From Actinacidiphila yeochonensis CN732 (GTDB taxonomy: Bacteria; Actinomycetota; Actinomycetes; Streptomycetales; Streptomycetaceae): DNA of 64,000 nt. Position 1 is the stretch's first letter. Every line of letters begins with the position of its first letter. The translations under genes and the position numbers were made by a program. This document shows, piece by piece, positions 52,254 to 61,958 of this stretch. Location: positions 4,402,001-4,466,000 of the forward strand of contig NZ_JQNR01000005.1 in the NCBI RefSeq assembly GCF_000745345.1, given 5' to 3'. A model generated the notes under the pieces. It was not told the origin of the DNA, did no database searches, and worked only from the letters and a program-made list of their open reading frames with translations.

Positions 52254-52484
52254 TCAGCCGCCGTCGGTCCAGGTGAGCTCCTTGAGCGCCATCCGGGCGG
52301 CGGGGGAGCTGTCCGGGAGCGTGGACCAGTAGGGGTGGGCGCTGATCCGGACGGACAGCCGCACCAGCCGGCGGCGCAGCGCGGTCGTACGGGAACCCGG
52401 GCCGCCGCCCGCGGCCAGCTCGCGGTAGGTGGTGTACCAGTCGCGCTGGGCCTGGACCAGGTCGTGGGGGAAGGAGTGGGGCAT
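52254..52484 (-). CDS. Conserved small hypothetical protein
   Basis: A 76-aa protein from ATG 52484 (AGAATCCAGCC upstream, weak ribosome site). The sequence MPHSFPHDLVQAQRDWYTTYRELA, ALRRRLVRLSVRISAHPYWSTLP and ALKELTWTD is compact, helical and resembles small proteins common in Streptomyces. No function is known. The enclosing longer frame (to 52670) is not protein-like. It sits between the pseudoprotease terminator and the rhamnose operon, in the orientation of the latter. Confidence 0.7.
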   Translation of the reverse strand: MPHSFPHDLVQAQRDWYTTYRELAAGGGPGSRTTALRRRLVRLSVRISAHPYWSTLPDSSPAARMALKELTWTDGG

Positions 52485-52691
52485 GGCTGGATTCTGGCAT
52501 AGACTCGAACGTGTGTGCGATGAGGGTTCGCCGGGCGGGCGGCGACGGGGTTCGGGGCGCGCGGTGCCAGGGCCCTGACCGCACCCCTGCCGACCGGGCC
52601 CTGACCGGGGCCCGACCGGTCTTGACCGGCCCCGACCCGTTCGCGGGCCTGGCCGGGTACCCGCTGGCACGCGGCTGCGCGGCGGTCGGCG

Positions 52692-54179
52692 TCAGCTCGC
52701 GGTGAGGCGGGACTCGGCCGCGTCCCACGCGCGCGGGTCGCCCTGGGGGGTGAAGTGCCGCAGCGGCTGGGTGTCGGCGACCAGCCGCCGCATGCCCGCC
52801 AGGTCGCCGACCAGCCCGTGCGCCCGGGCCTGGACGAGGATGTTGCCGAGCGCGGTCGCCTCGGCCGGGCCGGCCGCGACCGGCAGCCCGGTGGCGTCCG
52901 CGGTGAGCTGGCACAGCAGGTCGTTGCGGCTGCCGCCGCCGACCAGGTGGACGCGCGTGATGTCGCGCCCGGCGAGCTCGGCGGCCTGCCGCAGCACCCG
53001 CCGATGGGCCAGCGCCAGGCTCTCCAGGACCGCGCGCACCAGCGCCGCCTGGCCGTCGGGCGGTCGCTGCCCGGTGCGGGCGCAGGCGGCGGCGATGGCG
53101 GCCGGCATGTCGTCGGGGGCGAGCAGGCCGGGCGTGTCGGGGTCGAAGACGGCGGCGAACGGCCGGGCGCGGGCCGCCTCGTCGAGCAGCCGCGGCAGCT
53201 CGGCCGGCAGCCCGCGCCCGGCCCACACCCGGCGGCACTCCTCCAGCAGCCACATGCCCATGATGTTGCGCAGGTAGCGGACGGTGCCGTCGATGCCGCG
53301 CTCGTTGGTGAAGTTGGCCGCCCGGGACGCCTCGGTGAGGACCGGCGCGTCCAGTTCGAGCCCGGCCAGCGACCAGGTGCCGCAGGAGATGTACGCGAAT
53401 CCCGGCCCGGTCGCGGGCACGGCGGCCACCGCGGAGGCGGTGTCGTGCGAGGCGACGGTGGTGACCGGCGTGGACGCGGGCAGCCCGGTCGCGGCGGCCA
53501 CGTGCGGCAGCAGGGTGCCCGCCGGGGAGCCGGGTTCGCGCAGCGGCGGCAGCAGGGCCGGGTCCACGCCGAACCGCTCGGCCAGGCCGGTGGCCCAGGT
53601 GCCGGTGCGGGCGTCGAGCAGGCCGGTGGTGGAGGCGTTGGTGGTCTCGGCGCCGAGGGTGCCGGTCAGCCAGTAGGCGAGCAGGTCGGGCACCAGCAGC
53701 AGGGCGCGGGCCGCGCCGAGCGCCGCCGAACCGCGGGCGGCGGCCAGCTGGAAGACGGTGTTGAACGGCAGGTGCTGCACCCCGTTGACCTGGTACAGCT
53801 CCCGTGCCCCGACGGCGTCCCGCTCCCGCTCGGCGATGCCCGCCGTCCGCGGGTCGCGGTAGTGGTGCGGCAGGCCGAGCAGGTGGCCGTCGGCGTCGAG
53901 CAGGCCGTAGTCCACGGCCCAGCTGTCGATGCCGACCGAGGCCGCGCCGCCGGCCCGCGCCGCCCTCCGCAGGCCGGCGAGGACCTCGCCGTACAGCCCG
54001 AGCAGGTCCCAGTGCAGGCCGCCGGGGAGCCGGACCGGGCGGTTGGCGAAGCGGTGCAGCTCGGCCAGGTCGAGCCGGCCGGGCCCGAGGTGGCCGAGGA
54101 TCACCCGGCCACTGGTCGCGCCGAGGTCCGCGGCGGCGAACGCGGCGGTGGCGGCGGGCTGCGGGGCGGTGCTGGTCAC
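52692..54179 (-). CDS. rhaB: Rhamnulokinase
   Basis: A 495-aa FGGY kinase from GTG 54179. It phosphorylates L-rhamnulose to L-rhamnulose 1-phosphate. Signature regions: AADLGATSGRVILG (phosphate loop), LPGGLHWDLLGLYGEVL, SVGIDSWAVDYGLLDADG, PFNTVFQL, VASHDTASAVAAVPATG, YISCGTWSLAGLEL and HLVGGGSRNDLLCQLTADATG. Last gene of the minus-strand rhamnose catabolic series, 182 bp after rhaEW in a spacer with GGTCGGGAC repeats. Expression is likely driven from the operator-controlled promoter at 57.9 kb. Confidence 0.93.
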   Translation of the reverse strand: MTSTAPQPAATAAFAAADLGATSGRVILGHLGPGRLDLAELHRFANRPVRLPGGLHWDLLGLYGEVLAGLRRAARAGGAASVGIDSWAVDYGLLDADGHLLGLPHHYRDPRTAGIAERERDAVGARELYQVNGVQHLPFNTVFQLAAARGSAALGAARALLLVPDLLAYWLTGTLGAETTNASTTGLLDARTGTWATGLAERFGVDPALLPPLREPGSPAGTLLPHVAAATGLPASTPVTTVASHDTASAVAAVPATGPGFAYISCGTWSLAGLELDAPVLTEASRAANFTNERGIDGTVRYLRNIMGMWLLEECRRVWAGRGLPAELPRLLDEAARARPFAAVFDPDTPGLLAPDDMPAAIAAACARTGQRPPDGQAALVRAVLESLALAHRRVLRQAAELAGRDITRVHLVGGGSRNDLLCQLTADATGLPVAAGPAEATALGNILVQARAHGLVGDLAGMRRLVADTQPLRHFTPQGDPRAWDAAESRLTAS

Positions 54180-54361
54180 GGTGGGGCGTCCTCGGCGGGG
54201 GAGGGGCGGCGCGCCGGGCGCCGCCGGGTACGGGCTCGTCCCGCCCGCCGGTCCGGCCCGGGGCACGGACCGGCGGGCGGGACGGCGGGGTGGGACACGG
54301 CGGTCGGGACCGCGGTCGGGACACGGCGGTCGGGACGGGTTGGGCGGGGCCGCCGCGGGCG

Positions 54362-56434
54362 TCAGCGCAGGAAGGCGGCGGCCACGCCCGCGTCCACCGG
54401 CACGTGCAGGCCGGTGGTGTGGGTGAGGTCGCCGCCGGTCAGCGCGAAGACGGCGTTGGCGACGTGCTCGGGCAGCACCTCCCGCTTGAGCAGGGTGCGC
54501 TGGGCGTAGAACTCGCCGAGCTTCTCCTCCGGCACCCCGTAGACCGCGGCGCGCTTGGCGCCCCAGCCGCCGGCGAAGATGCCCGAGCCGCGCACCACCC
54601 CGTCGGGGTTGACGCCGTTGACGCGGATGCCGTGCTCGCCCAGTTCGGCGGCCAGCAGCCGCACCTGGTGGGCCTGGTCGGCCTTGGTGGCGGAGTACGC
54701 GATGTTGTTGGGGCCGGCGAAGACCGCGTTCTTCGAGGCGATGTACACGATGTCCCCGCCCATGCCCTGCTCGGCCATCACCCGCGCTGCCTCCCGGGAG
54801 ACCAGGAAGGAGCCGCGGGCCATGATCGAGTGCTGGAGGTCCCAGTCGCGGGCGGTGGTCTCCAGCAGCGGCTTGGAGATCGAGATGCCCGCGTTGTTGA
54901 CGACCAGGTCGACGCCGCCGAAGGCGAGTGCCGCGTCCCTGAACGCCTCGGCGATCTGCTCCTCGCTGGTGACGTCGACGGAGACCGCGACGGCCCGGTC
55001 CGGCCCGCCGATCTCCTCCGCGACGGTCCGCGCTCCCTCGGCGTTCAGGTCGGCGACGACCACGCAGGCGCCCTCGGCGGCGAGCCGATGCGCGATGGCC
55101 CGGCCGATGCCGGACCCGGCCCCGGTGACCAGCGCGATCCTGGTGGCCAGCGGCTTGGGCGCGGGCATCCGGCGCAGCTTGGCCTCCTCCAGCTCCCAGT
55201 ACTCGATGCGGAACTTCTCCGCCTCCTCGATCGGCTGGTACCGGGAGACCGCCTCCGCGCCGCGCATCACGTTGACGGCGTTGACGTAGAACTCGCCGGC
55301 CACCCGGGCGGTCTGCTTGTCCTTGCCGTAGGTGAACATGCCGACGCCCGGGATCAGGAAGACCGCCGGGTCGGCGCCGCGCATCGCGGGGGAGCCGGGC
55401 TCGGCGTGCCGCCGGTAGTAGGCCGCGTACTCCTCGCGGTACTCGGCGTGCAGCTCGCGCAGCCGCGCCGCGGCCTCCTCCAGCGGCGCGGTGGCCGGCA
55501 GGTCCAGGACCAGCGGGCGGACCTTGGTGCGCAGGAAGTGGTCGGGGCAGGAGGTGCCCAGGGCTGCCAGCCGCGGGTGCTCGGCGCGGCAGAGGAAGTC
55601 CAGTACCTCGTCGCCGTCGGCGAAGTGTCCCACCTGCGGGCGGTCGGTGGAGGCCAGGCCGCGCAGCAGCGGGGCCAGCGCGGCCGCCCGCTCGCGCCGT
55701 TCCGCCTCGGGCAGCGGCTCGTAGCCGGGCAGCACCGGGCCGAACGGCTCGGCCCTGCCGCGTTCGCGCAGGAACGCCTCGGCGGTGCGGATGACGTACA
55801 GCGAGTTGGCTTCGCACTCCTCGCTGGTGGCGCCCCACGCCGTGATGCCGTGCCCGCCCAGGACGCACCCGACGGCCTGCGGGTTGGCGGCCTTGACCGC
55901 GGCGATGTCCAGGCCGAGCTGGAAGCCGGGCCGGCGCCAGTCCACCCAGACCACGCGGTCGCCGAAGCACTCCTTCGTCAGCGCCGCGCCGTCGGCCGCG
56001 CAGGCCAGTGCGATGCCGGAGTCGGGATGCAGGTGGTCGACGTGGGCGGCGTCGACCAGGCCGTGCATCGCGGTGTCGATGGACGGCGCCGCGCCGCCCC
56101 GGCCGTGCAGGCAGTAGTCGAAGGCGGCCACCATCTCGTCCTCGCGGTCCACCCCCGGGTAGACGTCCGCCAGCGCGCGCAGCCGGTCCAGCCGCAGTAC
56201 GGCCAGGCCCGGCCCGGTGAGGGTGCCGAGGTCCCCGCCCGAGCCCTTGACCCACATCAGCTCGGTGTCCGCGCCGGTGACGGGGTCGGGCGCCAGGCCC
56301 TTGGCGGAGGTGTTGCCGCCGGCGTAGTTGGTGTTGCGGGGGTCGGCGCCCAGCCGGTGCGAGCGCTCCAGCAGCGCTGCGACGGCCGGGTGCTGCTGGT
56401 CCTGGTGCTGGTCCTGGTGCGGGGTGGAGGCCAT
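54362..56434 (-). CDS. rhaEW: Bifunctional rhamnulose-1-phosphate aldolase / short-chain dehydrogenase
   Basis: A 690-aa fusion from ATG 56434 (GAAGGACA). The N-terminal class II aldolase domain (about 1-400) shows NTNYAGGNTSAKG, ELMWVKGSGGDL, DHLHPDSGIALA (zinc-binding His pair), CVLGGHGITAWG and VFLIPGVGMFTYGKDKQTARVAGEFYVNA. The C-terminal SDR domain (about 430-690) has LVTGAGSGIGRAIA, NNAGIS and YSATKAD. The aldolase splits rhamnulose 1-phosphate into DHAP and L-lactaldehyde, and the SDR is expected to oxidise lactaldehyde to lactate, as in TIGR02632-type enzymes. It lies between rhaI and rhaB. Confidence 0.94.
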   Translation of the reverse strand: MASTPHQDQHQDQQHPAVAALLERSHRLGADPRNTNYAGGNTSAKGLAPDPVTGADTELMWVKGSGGDLGTLTGPGLAVLRLDRLRALADVYPGVDREDEMVAAFDYCLHGRGGAAPSIDTAMHGLVDAAHVDHLHPDSGIALACAADGAALTKECFGDRVVWVDWRRPGFQLGLDIAAVKAANPQAVGCVLGGHGITAWGATSEECEANSLYVIRTAEAFLRERGRAEPFGPVLPGYEPLPEAERRERAAALAPLLRGLASTDRPQVGHFADGDEVLDFLCRAEHPRLAALGTSCPDHFLRTKVRPLVLDLPATAPLEEAAARLRELHAEYREEYAAYYRRHAEPGSPAMRGADPAVFLIPGVGMFTYGKDKQTARVAGEFYVNAVNVMRGAEAVSRYQPIEEAEKFRIEYWELEEAKLRRMPAPKPLATRIALVTGAGSGIGRAIAHRLAAEGACVVVADLNAEGARTVAEEIGGPDRAVAVSVDVTSEEQIAEAFRDAALAFGGVDLVVNNAGISISKPLLETTARDWDLQHSIMARGSFLVSREAARVMAEQGMGGDIVYIASKNAVFAGPNNIAYSATKADQAHQVRLLAAELGEHGIRVNGVNPDGVVRGSGIFAGGWGAKRAAVYGVPEEKLGEFYAQRTLLKREVLPEHVANAVFALTGGDLTHTTGLHVPVDAGVAAAFLR

Positions 56435-56658
56435 CGAGGTGTCCTTCGCGGGAGCGGTTCTACGGCGGCGGGTGCGGCGTGGGCGGCGGGATCGGGAGCG
56501 GGTGGCGGCGGGGAGCGGGTACGGGTGAGCGGTACGCGGAGACCCCCTCCGCGCAACGGGCGTGACCGACCTGGCGGCGGGCGCCCGGCCGGGGCGGGGC
56601 GGCCGGGCGGGAGAGCACGGGGGCGGGGCCCGAGCGGGGGCGGGGCCGGCCGGGTGGC

Positions 56659-57825
56659 TCAGGCGCCCCAGCCGGCCTGCTGCCCGCCGACCCGCTCCGC
56701 CCTGATCCGCTCGCCGTAGCCGGTGGCCCGGTAGGCCGCGACCGGATCGGCGGCGAGCCCCTGCTCCTCGCGGACCTCGGCCAGCAGCGGGCGGACGTCG
56801 GTGTTGTAGGCGTCCATCAGCACCGCGTTGGCGCCGAGCACGTCGCCGGAGGTCTGCGCGGCGCGCAGCGCGTCCTGGTCGACCAGCAGCGCCTTGGCGG
56901 TGGCCTCCTGGACGTTCATCACCGAGCGGACCACCGCCGGGATCTTCTCCTCGATGTTGTGGCACTGGTCCAGCAGGAAGGCCACTTCGGTCTCCTCCCG
57001 CAGGCCGCCGTTCTTGGCCACCTCGTGCATGATCCGGAAGAGCTGGAACGGGTCGGCGGCCCCGGCCATCAGGTCGTCGTCGGCGTAGAAGCGGGAGTTG
57101 AAGTCGAACCCGCCGAGCTTGCCCTCGCGCAGCAGCAGCGCGACGATGAACTCGATGTTGGTGCCCGGCGCGTGGTGCCCGGTGTCCACCACCACCTGCG
57201 CCTTCGGGCCCAGCCGGGCGCAGTGCAGGTAGGCGGTGCCCCAGTCCGGCACGTCCATGGTGTAGAAGGACGGCTCGAAGAGCTTGTACTCCAGCAGCAT
57301 CCGCTGGCCTTCGCCCAGCCGCTCGTACACCGCGGACAGCGCCTCGGTCAGCCGTCCCTGACGTGCCGTCACGTCGTCCTGGCCGGGGTAGTTGGTGCCG
57401 TCGGAGAACCACAGCTTGAGGTCGCGCGAGCCGGTGGCGTCCATGATGTCGACGCACTCCAGCAGGTGCGCCAGGGCCTTGGCGCGCACCGCCGGGTCGG
57501 GGTGGGTGACGGAGCCGAGCTTGAAGTCGTCGTCCTGGAAGACGTTGGAGTTGATCGCGCCGACCGCCACGCCCTGCTCCTTGGCGTACGCCGCCAGGGC
57601 CGCGTAGTCGTCGACCCGGTCCCACGGGATGTGCAGCGACACCAGGGGCGCCGCGCCGGTGGTCGCGTGCACCTGCGCCGCGTCGGCCAGCTTCTCGTAC
57701 GGGTCGCGCGGCACCCCGGCCTGCGCGAACACCTTGAACCGGGTGCCCGAGTTGCCGTAGCCCCAGGACGGGGTCTCGATCCGCTGGGCCTTCAGCGCCG
57801 CCTTCACGGCCGACAGGTCTGTCAT
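56659..57825 (-). CDS. rhaI: L-rhamnose isomerase (RhaI type)
   Basis: A 388-aa protein from ATG 57825 (GAGG upstream); an earlier ATG at 57849 lies inside the operator and is unlikely. It converts L-rhamnose to L-rhamnulose. Family regions: ETPSWGYGNSGTRFKVF, VSLHIPWDRVDDYAALAAYA, GAINSNVFQDDDFKLGS, LKLWFSDGTNYPGQDD, LLEYKLFEPSFYTMDVPDWGTAYLHC, VVVDTGHHAPGTNIEFIVALLL and GGFDFNSRFYADDDLMAG, including the Glu/Asp/His metal ligands of the TIM barrel. First gene of the catabolic operon; promoter TTGACA-17-TAGGGT lies upstream. Confidence 0.95.
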   Translation of the reverse strand: MTDLSAVKAALKAQRIETPSWGYGNSGTRFKVFAQAGVPRDPYEKLADAAQVHATTGAAPLVSLHIPWDRVDDYAALAAYAKEQGVAVGAINSNVFQDDDFKLGSVTHPDPAVRAKALAHLLECVDIMDATGSRDLKLWFSDGTNYPGQDDVTARQGRLTEALSAVYERLGEGQRMLLEYKLFEPSFYTMDVPDWGTAYLHCARLGPKAQVVVDTGHHAPGTNIEFIVALLLREGKLGGFDFNSRFYADDDLMAGAADPFQLFRIMHEVAKNGGLREETEVAFLLDQCHNIEEKIPAVVRSVMNVQEATAKALLVDQDALRAAQTSGDVLGANAVLMDAYNTDVRPLLAEVREEQGLAADPVAAYRATGYGERIRAERVGGQQAGWGA

Positions 57826-57836
57826 GGCAACCTCTG

Positions 57837-57887
57837 TGAATCGTTTCATTTAGCGCGAACCCTATGGCGGGGGTTGTGCGCTGTCAA
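57837..57887 (-). promoter_or_regulatory. rhaI promoter with downstream LacI-type operator
   Basis: Minus strand: TTGACA (57887-57882), 17 bp, TAGGGT (57864-57859), then operator TGAATCGTTTCA (57837-57848 in plus coordinates) over the early transcribed region. Binding there would block rhaI transcription. Confidence 0.8.
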
Positions 57888-57930
57888 TGTCCCCGGCGCG
57901 CGAGTGCGGCCGGGGCGCGGGGGCTGTTAT

Positions 57931-57942
57931 TGAATCGTGTCA
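57931..57942. promoter_or_regulatory. Second rha operator
   Basis: TGAATCGTGTCA, close to the TGAATCGATTCA consensus, 44 bp upstream of the rhaI -35 box. It could act with the other sites in looping. Confidence 0.6.
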
Positions 57943-58054
57943 TCGCCGCTCCAGGCAACCCTCAAGCACCTTTGAGTGAAGGGAAAATCCTCGGGTTGAC
58001 GGGTTCGAGGCCAGTTCGGAGCGGTGCCGGGCCGGACCGGGCGTGCCGGAAGTC

Positions 58055-58109
58055 TTGACGGGCCGACGGGGCAGGGCTAACGTCCCGGCAAATCAATTGA
58101 AACATTTCA
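58055..58109 (+). promoter_or_regulatory. Promoter of the rhamnose ABC operon with operator
   Basis: TTGACG (58055-58060), 17 bp, TAACGT (58078-58083), then TGAAACATTTCA (58098-58109) just downstream of the expected start. Same operator family as the rhaI promoter. Confidence 0.78.
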
Positions 58110-58143
58110 CGGCTGATGCACACCGGGAGACCCAGGAGTGGCC

Positions 58144-59664
58144 ATGACCGACCCCGCACCGGAACGGACTCCGGTCCTCGCGCTGGAGGGGGTGAGCAAG
58201 TCCTTCGGCGCGGTACGAGCCCTGCGCGACGTCTCCCTGCGGCTGTACGCGGGCGAGGCGCACGCCCTGGCGGGCGAGAACGGCGCCGGCAAGTCGACGC
58301 TGATCAAGACGCTGGCCGGGGTGCACCGGCCGGACAGCGGCAGCGTCCTGATCGACGGTCACCCCGTGGTCCTCCACGGGCCGGCCGACGCCCGCGACGC
58401 GGGAGTCGCGGTGATCTACCAGGAACCCACGCTCTTCCCCGACCTGTCGGTCGCCGAGAACATCTTCGTCGGCCGCCAGCCCCGCCGCTCCCTCGGCCGG
58501 GTGGACCACCGGGCCGTCCGCGAGGCCGCCGCCGCGCTGTTCGCCCGCCTCGGCGTCGACCTCGACCCCGAACAGCCCGCCCGCGGCCTGTCCATCGCCG
58601 ACCAGCAGCTGGTCGAGATCGCCAAGGCGCTCTCCTTCGACGCCCGGGTGCTCATCATGGACGAGCCCACCGCCGCCCTCACCGGCAGCGAGGTCTCCCG
58701 GCTCTTCGGCGTGGTGCGGGCGCTGCGCGAGGCCGGCGCCGCGGTGCTGTTCATCTCGCACCGCCTGGAGGAGGTCTTCGCGCTGTGCCAGCGCGTCACC
58801 ACCCTGCGGGACGGCGCCTGGATAGCCACCGAGCCCGTCGACGGCCTCACCGAGGACGACCTGGTGCGCCGCATGGTCGGCCGCGACCTCGACGAGCTGT
58901 ACCCCAAGCAGGAGGCGCGCATCGGGGACGTCGCCCTCGGGGTGCGCAGGCTCACCCGCGAGGGCGTCTTCACCGACGTCTCCTTCGAGGTCCGGCACGG
59001 CGAGATCGTCGCGCTGGCCGGACTGGTCGGCGCCGGCCGCAGCGAGGTCGCCCGCGCGGTGTTCGGCGTGGACCGCTGGGACGCCGGCGAGGTGGAGGTC
59101 GACGGCCGCCGCCTGAAGCCCGGCGCGCCCAGTCTCGCCATGGCCGCCGGGCTGGCCCTGGTGCCCGAGGACCGCCGCGCCCAGGGCCTGGTGATGGAGA
59201 TGTCCATCGCCCGGAACATCAACCTCACCGGTCTGCGCGCCACCAGCCGGGCCGGCGTCATGGACCGCGGCGCCGAACGCAGCCGCGCGGTGGACTGGGC
59301 GCTGCGCCTCCAGGTCAAGTACGCCCGGCTGGCCGACCTGGTGGGCACCCTCTCCGGCGGCAACCAGCAGAAGGTGGTGCTGGCCAAGTGGCTGGCCACC
59401 AGCCCCCGGGTGCTCATCGTCGACGAGCCCACCCGCGGCATCGACGTCGGCACCAAGGCCGAGGTGCACCGGCTGCTGTCCCAACTGGCCGCCGACGGAC
59501 TGGCCGTCCTGATGATCTCCTCCGACCTGCCGGAGGTCCTGGGCATGGCCGACCGGGTGCTGGTGATGCACGAGGGCCGGCTCACCGCGGAGATCGCGCG
59601 CGCCGACGCCACCGAGGAGACGGTCATGGCCGCGGCCACCGGCCGGGCGAGGAGCGCAGCATGA
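58144..59664 (+). CDS. rhaT: Rhamnose ABC transporter, double ATP-binding subunit
   Basis: A 506-aa protein from ATG 58144 (AGGAG at 5 bp; a GTG at 58138 lies inside that site). Two ABC domains: the first has Walker [10 protein letters not shown] (44-52), signature [18 protein letters not shown], Walker B VLIMDEPT; the second has a degenerate Walker [10 protein letters not shown] and signature [17 protein letters not shown] followed by [12 protein letters not shown], as in RbsA/MglA-type sugar importers. It overlaps the next gene by 4 bp (ATGA). The rhamnose assignment follows from the divergent rhaI-EW-B operon and shared operators. Confidence 0.92.
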   Translation: MTDPAPERTPVLALEGVSKSFGAVRALRDVSLRLYAGEAHALAGENGAGKSTLIKTLAGVHRPDSGSVLIDGHPVVLHGPADARDAGVAVIYQEPTLFPDLSVAENIFVGRQPRRSLGRVDHRAVREAAAALFARLGVDLDPEQPARGLSIADQQLVEIAKALSFDARVLIMDEPTAALTGSEVSRLFGVVRALREAGAAVLFISHRLEEVFALCQRVTTLRDGAWIATEPVDGLTEDDLVRRMVGRDLDELYPKQEARIGDVALGVRRLTREGVFTDVSFEVRHGEIVALAGLVGAGRSEVARAVFGVDRWDAGEVEVDGRRLKPGAPSLAMAAGLALVPEDRRAQGLVMEMSIARNINLTGLRATSRAGVMDRGAERSRAVDWALRLQVKYARLADLVGTLSGGNQQKVVLAKWLATSPRVLIVDEPTRGIDVGTKAEVHRLLSQLAADGLAVLMISSDLPEVLGMADRVLVMHEGRLTAEIARADATEETVMAAATGRARSAA

Positions 59665-60713
59665 CCATGACCGCCAAGCCGGCCGCGGCGCCGGCCGGCC
59701 CCGCCACCGCCGGCCGCGGCCTCCTCGACCGGGTGCTCAAGGTCCGCGAACTGGCCATCCTCGTCGTCCTGGTGCTGATGCTGCTGGCCACCCAGCTGGA
59801 CAACAGCGCCTTCCTGTCCGAGCAGGGCATCAAGGACCTGCTGCTCAACGCCACCATCCTGGTCCTGGTCGGCGTCGGCCAGTCGATGGTGGTGATCACC
59901 CGCAACGTCGACCTGTCGGTGGGCTCCACCCTCGGCGTCACCGCCTTCGCCGCGGGCGAGTTCCTGCGCGGCGGCGGCAACCCGGTGCTCGCGATCGTCA
60001 TCGCCGTCGCCATCGGCGCCGGCTTCGGCCTCGTCAACGGCCTGCTGGTGAGCCTGGGCCAGGTGCCCGCCCTCGTCGTCACCCTCGGCACCCTCTACAT
60101 CATCCGCGGCCTGGACTCCGTCTGGTTCGGCTCCCGCCAGATCACCGCCGCCGACCTGCCCTCGGGCTTCGTCGGGTTCGGCCACGACGGCCTCGGCGCC
60201 GTCCCCTACCTCGCCCTGCTCACCGCGGCCGTGCTCGTCGTCGCGGCCTCCTACCTGCGCGGCTACCGCAGCGGGCGCGACCTGTACGCGCTCGGCTCCA
60301 GCCCCGAGGCCGCGCGGCTGGCCGGCGTGGCCGTCCGCAAGCGGCTGCTGACCGCCTACGTCGCCTGCGGCGCCCTGGCCGGACTGGCCGGCGCCCTGTA
60401 CCTCGCCCGGTTCGGCAACGTCGACTCCGGCACCGGCAACGGCTACGAACTGACCGTCGTCAGCGCGGTCGTGGTCGGCGGCGTCGCCTTCACCGGCGGT
60501 TCCGGCAGCGTCTACGGGGCCGCCCTCGGCGCCCTGCTGCTCACCTCGATCAACAGCGTGCTGCCCTCCATCGGCGTCAGCTCGGTGTGGGTGCAGGCCA
60601 TCGACGGCGTCCTGCTGCTGCTGGCCATCGCCGTGGACCGGGTGGTCGCGCTGCGGGTCGCCGCACTGCTCCGCAAGAGGGCCGCACAGACAAGGAGTGC
60701 CCACCATGGCTGA
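59661..60713 (+). CDS. rhaP: Rhamnose ABC transporter permease 1
   Basis: A 350-aa membrane protein from ATG 59661, overlapping the ATPase gene. Eight to ten hydrophobic segments with the BPD-transporter-2 motif: [68 protein letters not shown] (ATPase contact region GLVNG) and [24 protein letters not shown]. It forms half of the membrane channel together with the next gene product. Translational coupling is likely at both ends. Confidence 0.92.
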   Translation: MTMTAKPAAAPAGPATAGRGLLDRVLKVRELAILVVLVLMLLATQLDNSAFLSEQGIKDLLLNATILVLVGVGQSMVVITRNVDLSVGSTLGVTAFAAGEFLRGGGNPVLAIVIAVAIGAGFGLVNGLLVSLGQVPALVVTLGTLYIIRGLDSVWFGSRQITAADLPSGFVGFGHDGLGAVPYLALLTAAVLVVAASYLRGYRSGRDLYALGSSPEAARLAGVAVRKRLLTAYVACGALAGLAGALYLARFGNVDSGTGNGYELTVVSAVVVGGVAFTGGSGSVYGAALGALLLTSINSVLPSIGVSSVWVQAIDGVLLLLAIAVDRVVALRVAALLRKRAAQTRSAHHG

Positions 60714-61761
60714 CCCGACCCCCGCGCCGGACGCCGGCCGGCACGGCTTCCACCTGCGGGACGCCGTCCGCTGGGACACCGCCGTCGGCGTGCTGCTCGT
60801 CGTCCTGCTGCTGTGCTCCTTCACCTTCGTGGACAACTTCGGCAACGCGCTCAACCTGTCGTTCCTCATCGGCAACACGCTGCCCATCGCACTGATCGCG
60901 CTGCCCATGACGATGCTGGTCGTCTCCGGCGAGATCGACCTGTCGGTCGGCTCCACCGTGGGGCTGTCCGGCGCGGTGATGGGCAAGCTGTGGAACGAGG
61001 GGATGTCGATCGAGACGATCATCCCGCTGTGCGTGCTGCTCGGCGTGGTCTGCGGCCTGGTCAACGGCCTGCTGGTGACCCGTCTCGGGCTGCCCTCGCT
61101 GGCCGTCACCATCGGCACCCTGGCCGCCTACCGCGGCATCGCGCAGATCGTGCTCGGCTCCAACTCCGTCACCGACTTCCCGCAGCAGTACCTCACCTTC
61201 TCCTCCGACCGGATCGGCGGCACCTTCGTCCCGCAGGCCGCGGTGCCGTGGGCGGTGCTGCTGGCCGTCGCCGTCCTGGTGCTGCACGCCACCCCGGTGG
61301 GACGCTCGCTGTTCGCGGTCGGCGCCTCCGAGGAGGCCGCGCGGTTCGCCGGGGTGCGGGTGAAGCGGCTGAAGCTGTCGATGTTCGTCGCCACCGGCAC
61401 CGTCTCCGCCCTCACCGGCGTCTTCTGGGCCCTGCACTACGCCAGCGCCCGATACGACAACGCCACCGGACTCGAACTGTCCGTCATCGCCGCGGTGCTG
61501 CTGGGCGGCATCGACTTCGACGGCGGCCGGGGCACCCTCGGCGGCGCCGTCGCCGGGGTGTTCCTGCTCGGCGCGCTCCAGAACGTGATGAGCCTGGTCA
61601 ACGTCTCCGCCCAGTCCCAGACCGTGGTCACCGGCGTGCTGCTGGTCGTCTCCGTCCTCGCGCCGCGGGTCGCCCGCCGGATCGGCGCCGCCCGCGCCCG
61701 CCGCACCACCGCCGCCTCCACTGCCCCGCCCGGCGCGACCCCGGTGCCCGCCGCCGGCTGA
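60706..61761 (+). CDS. rhaQ: Rhamnose ABC transporter permease 2
   Basis: A 351-aa membrane protein from ATG 60706 (AAGGAG at 8 bp), overlapping the previous gene by 8 bp. Motifs parallel the first permease: [67 protein letters not shown], and GRSLFAVGASEEAARFAGVRVKRLK. About nine to ten membrane helices. It pairs with the first permease. A 197-bp spacer without a clear promoter separates it from the binding-protein gene. Confidence 0.92.
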   Translation: MADPTPAPDAGRHGFHLRDAVRWDTAVGVLLVVLLLCSFTFVDNFGNALNLSFLIGNTLPIALIALPMTMLVVSGEIDLSVGSTVGLSGAVMGKLWNEGMSIETIIPLCVLLGVVCGLVNGLLVTRLGLPSLAVTIGTLAAYRGIAQIVLGSNSVTDFPQQYLTFSSDRIGGTFVPQAAVPWAVLLAVAVLVLHATPVGRSLFAVGASEEAARFAGVRVKRLKLSMFVATGTVSALTGVFWALHYASARYDNATGLELSVIAAVLLGGIDFDGGRGTLGGAVAGVFLLGALQNVMSLVNVSAQSQTVVTGVLLVVSVLAPRVARRIGAARARRTTAASTAPPGATPVPAAG

Positions 61762-61958
61762 CACCGCACCCGCTCCGCCCGCCCCGCCCCGCCCTGTTCT
61801 GTTCCGCTCCACGCTCCTCAGCTCCATCCCTTCACCGCCCGGGCCGGCCTCCCGGCCCCGGCGGCCTCCTCGCCCGGGCCGACCCGCCCGCCCGCGACCC
61901 TCCGAACCTCCACCGGCCCGACGGCCACCCTGCCGTGCGGCAGCGAAAGGAACCCCGC

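Noticed and set aside
52254-52484. Small gene near rhaB as rhamnose mutarotase RhaM
   Set aside because: Only 76 aa and lacks the RhaM sequence pattern; kept as hypothetical.
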